Of a stretch of DNA of 6,574 bases, positions 6,463-6,574 are shown piece by piece (position 1 is the first letter of the stretch; every line of letters begins with the position of its first letter). Where the stretch lies: NCBI GenBank assembly GCA_003520105.1, contig DOVL01000256.1, forward strand, positions 1 to 6,574, in the 5' to 3' direction. The notes below the pieces were generated by a model that saw only the letters and a list, made by a program, of their open reading frames with translations, was not told the origin of the DNA and searched no databases. Position numbers and translations under genes: made by a program. The DNA comes from Lachnospiraceae bacterium. Its GTDB lineage: Bacteria; Bacillota; Clostridia; Lachnospirales; Lachnospiraceae.

Positions 6463-6574
6463 GGAAAGTATTATATACGATACAGCAACAATAAGCGATA
6501 TTCCGGAACTTGTCAGGCTTAGAATTCTGTATATGATAGATGATTTTGGCTCTTTAACTGATGAAGAAAGAGAA
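6455..6574 (+). CDS. GNAT-family N-acetyltransferase, N-terminal fragment (3' end outside window)
   Basis: An ATG at 6455, 8 bases inside the end of the rlmD-type gene and in another frame, opens 40 codons that run off the window without a stop. The product begins MDKESIIYDTATISDIPELVRLRILYMIDDFG. The pattern 'T..DI.ELV.LR..Y..DDFGSLT.EE' is what the first strand and helix of many Gcn5-related acetyltransferases look like in Clostridia. The purine-rich AGGCGG at 6441-6446, 8 bases before the ATG, is a plausible ribosome site, and the overlap suggests translational coupling. The acetyl-CoA-binding Q/RxxGxG/A motif would lie beyond the window, so the family call rests on the N-terminus alone and no substrate can be proposed. 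Confidence 0.65.
   Translation, partial: MDKESIIYDTATISDIPELVRLRILYMIDDFGSLTDEERE

Noticed and set aside
1..6574. Mobile element, CRISPR array, defence system or phage genes
   Set aside because: No transposase, integrase, direct-repeat array, tRNA attachment site or compositional break was seen. The genes are typical chromosomal ones.

Overview
The window looks like an ordinary chromosomal stretch from a member of the Bacillota, class Clostridia, most likely a Lachnospiraceae-type gut or rumen bacterium. The evidence is moderate GC by eye, GTG and TTG start codons beside clear Shine-Dalgarno sequences, and the gene set: a short clostridial-type Pgi, a stand-alone RlmL-type THUMP methyltransferase, a lectin-like papain-family protease, and adjacent rdgB and yfcE-type genes. 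The lineage is inferred from protein style and gene order; nothing could be searched.

Layout, all on the + strand with short gaps or overlaps: (1) 1-498, the 3' end of glucose-6-phosphate isomerase; (2) 545-1699, a THUMP-domain rRNA guanine-N2 methyltransferase of RlmL/YpsC type; (3) 1696-3402, a membrane-anchored or secreted papain-family (C1) cysteine protease with an N-terminal stalk-like domain and a C-terminal lectin-like domain, overlapping gene 2 by 4 bases; (4) 3467-4138, an RdgB/HAM1 XTP/dITP diphosphatase; (5) 4208-4729, a YfcE/YsnB-type metallophosphoesterase; (6) 4813-6462, an RlmD/RlmCD-type 23S rRNA uracil-5-methyltransferase with TRAM, Fe-S and SAM domains and a TTG start; (7) 6455-6574, the first 40 codons of a GNAT-type acetyltransferase, overlapping gene 6 by 8 bases. 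No gap reaches 100 bases. I see no convincing intrinsic terminator, tRNA, rRNA, CRISPR array, insertion sequence or phage gene.

Genes 2 to 7 are close enough to be one transcription unit, or a few overlapping ones. Two modify 23S rRNA, one cleans non-canonical purine triphosphates from the nucleotide pool, and one is a probable phosphodiesterase. The surface protease has no evident functional link to them and is probably carried along by co-transcription. I found no undescribed multi-gene system. The points most worth a second look are the domain architecture of the protease and its overlap with an rRNA methyltransferase gene, the hydrophilic insertions in RdgB and the RlmD-type enzyme, and a perfect-arm hairpin just upstream of the yfcE-type gene.
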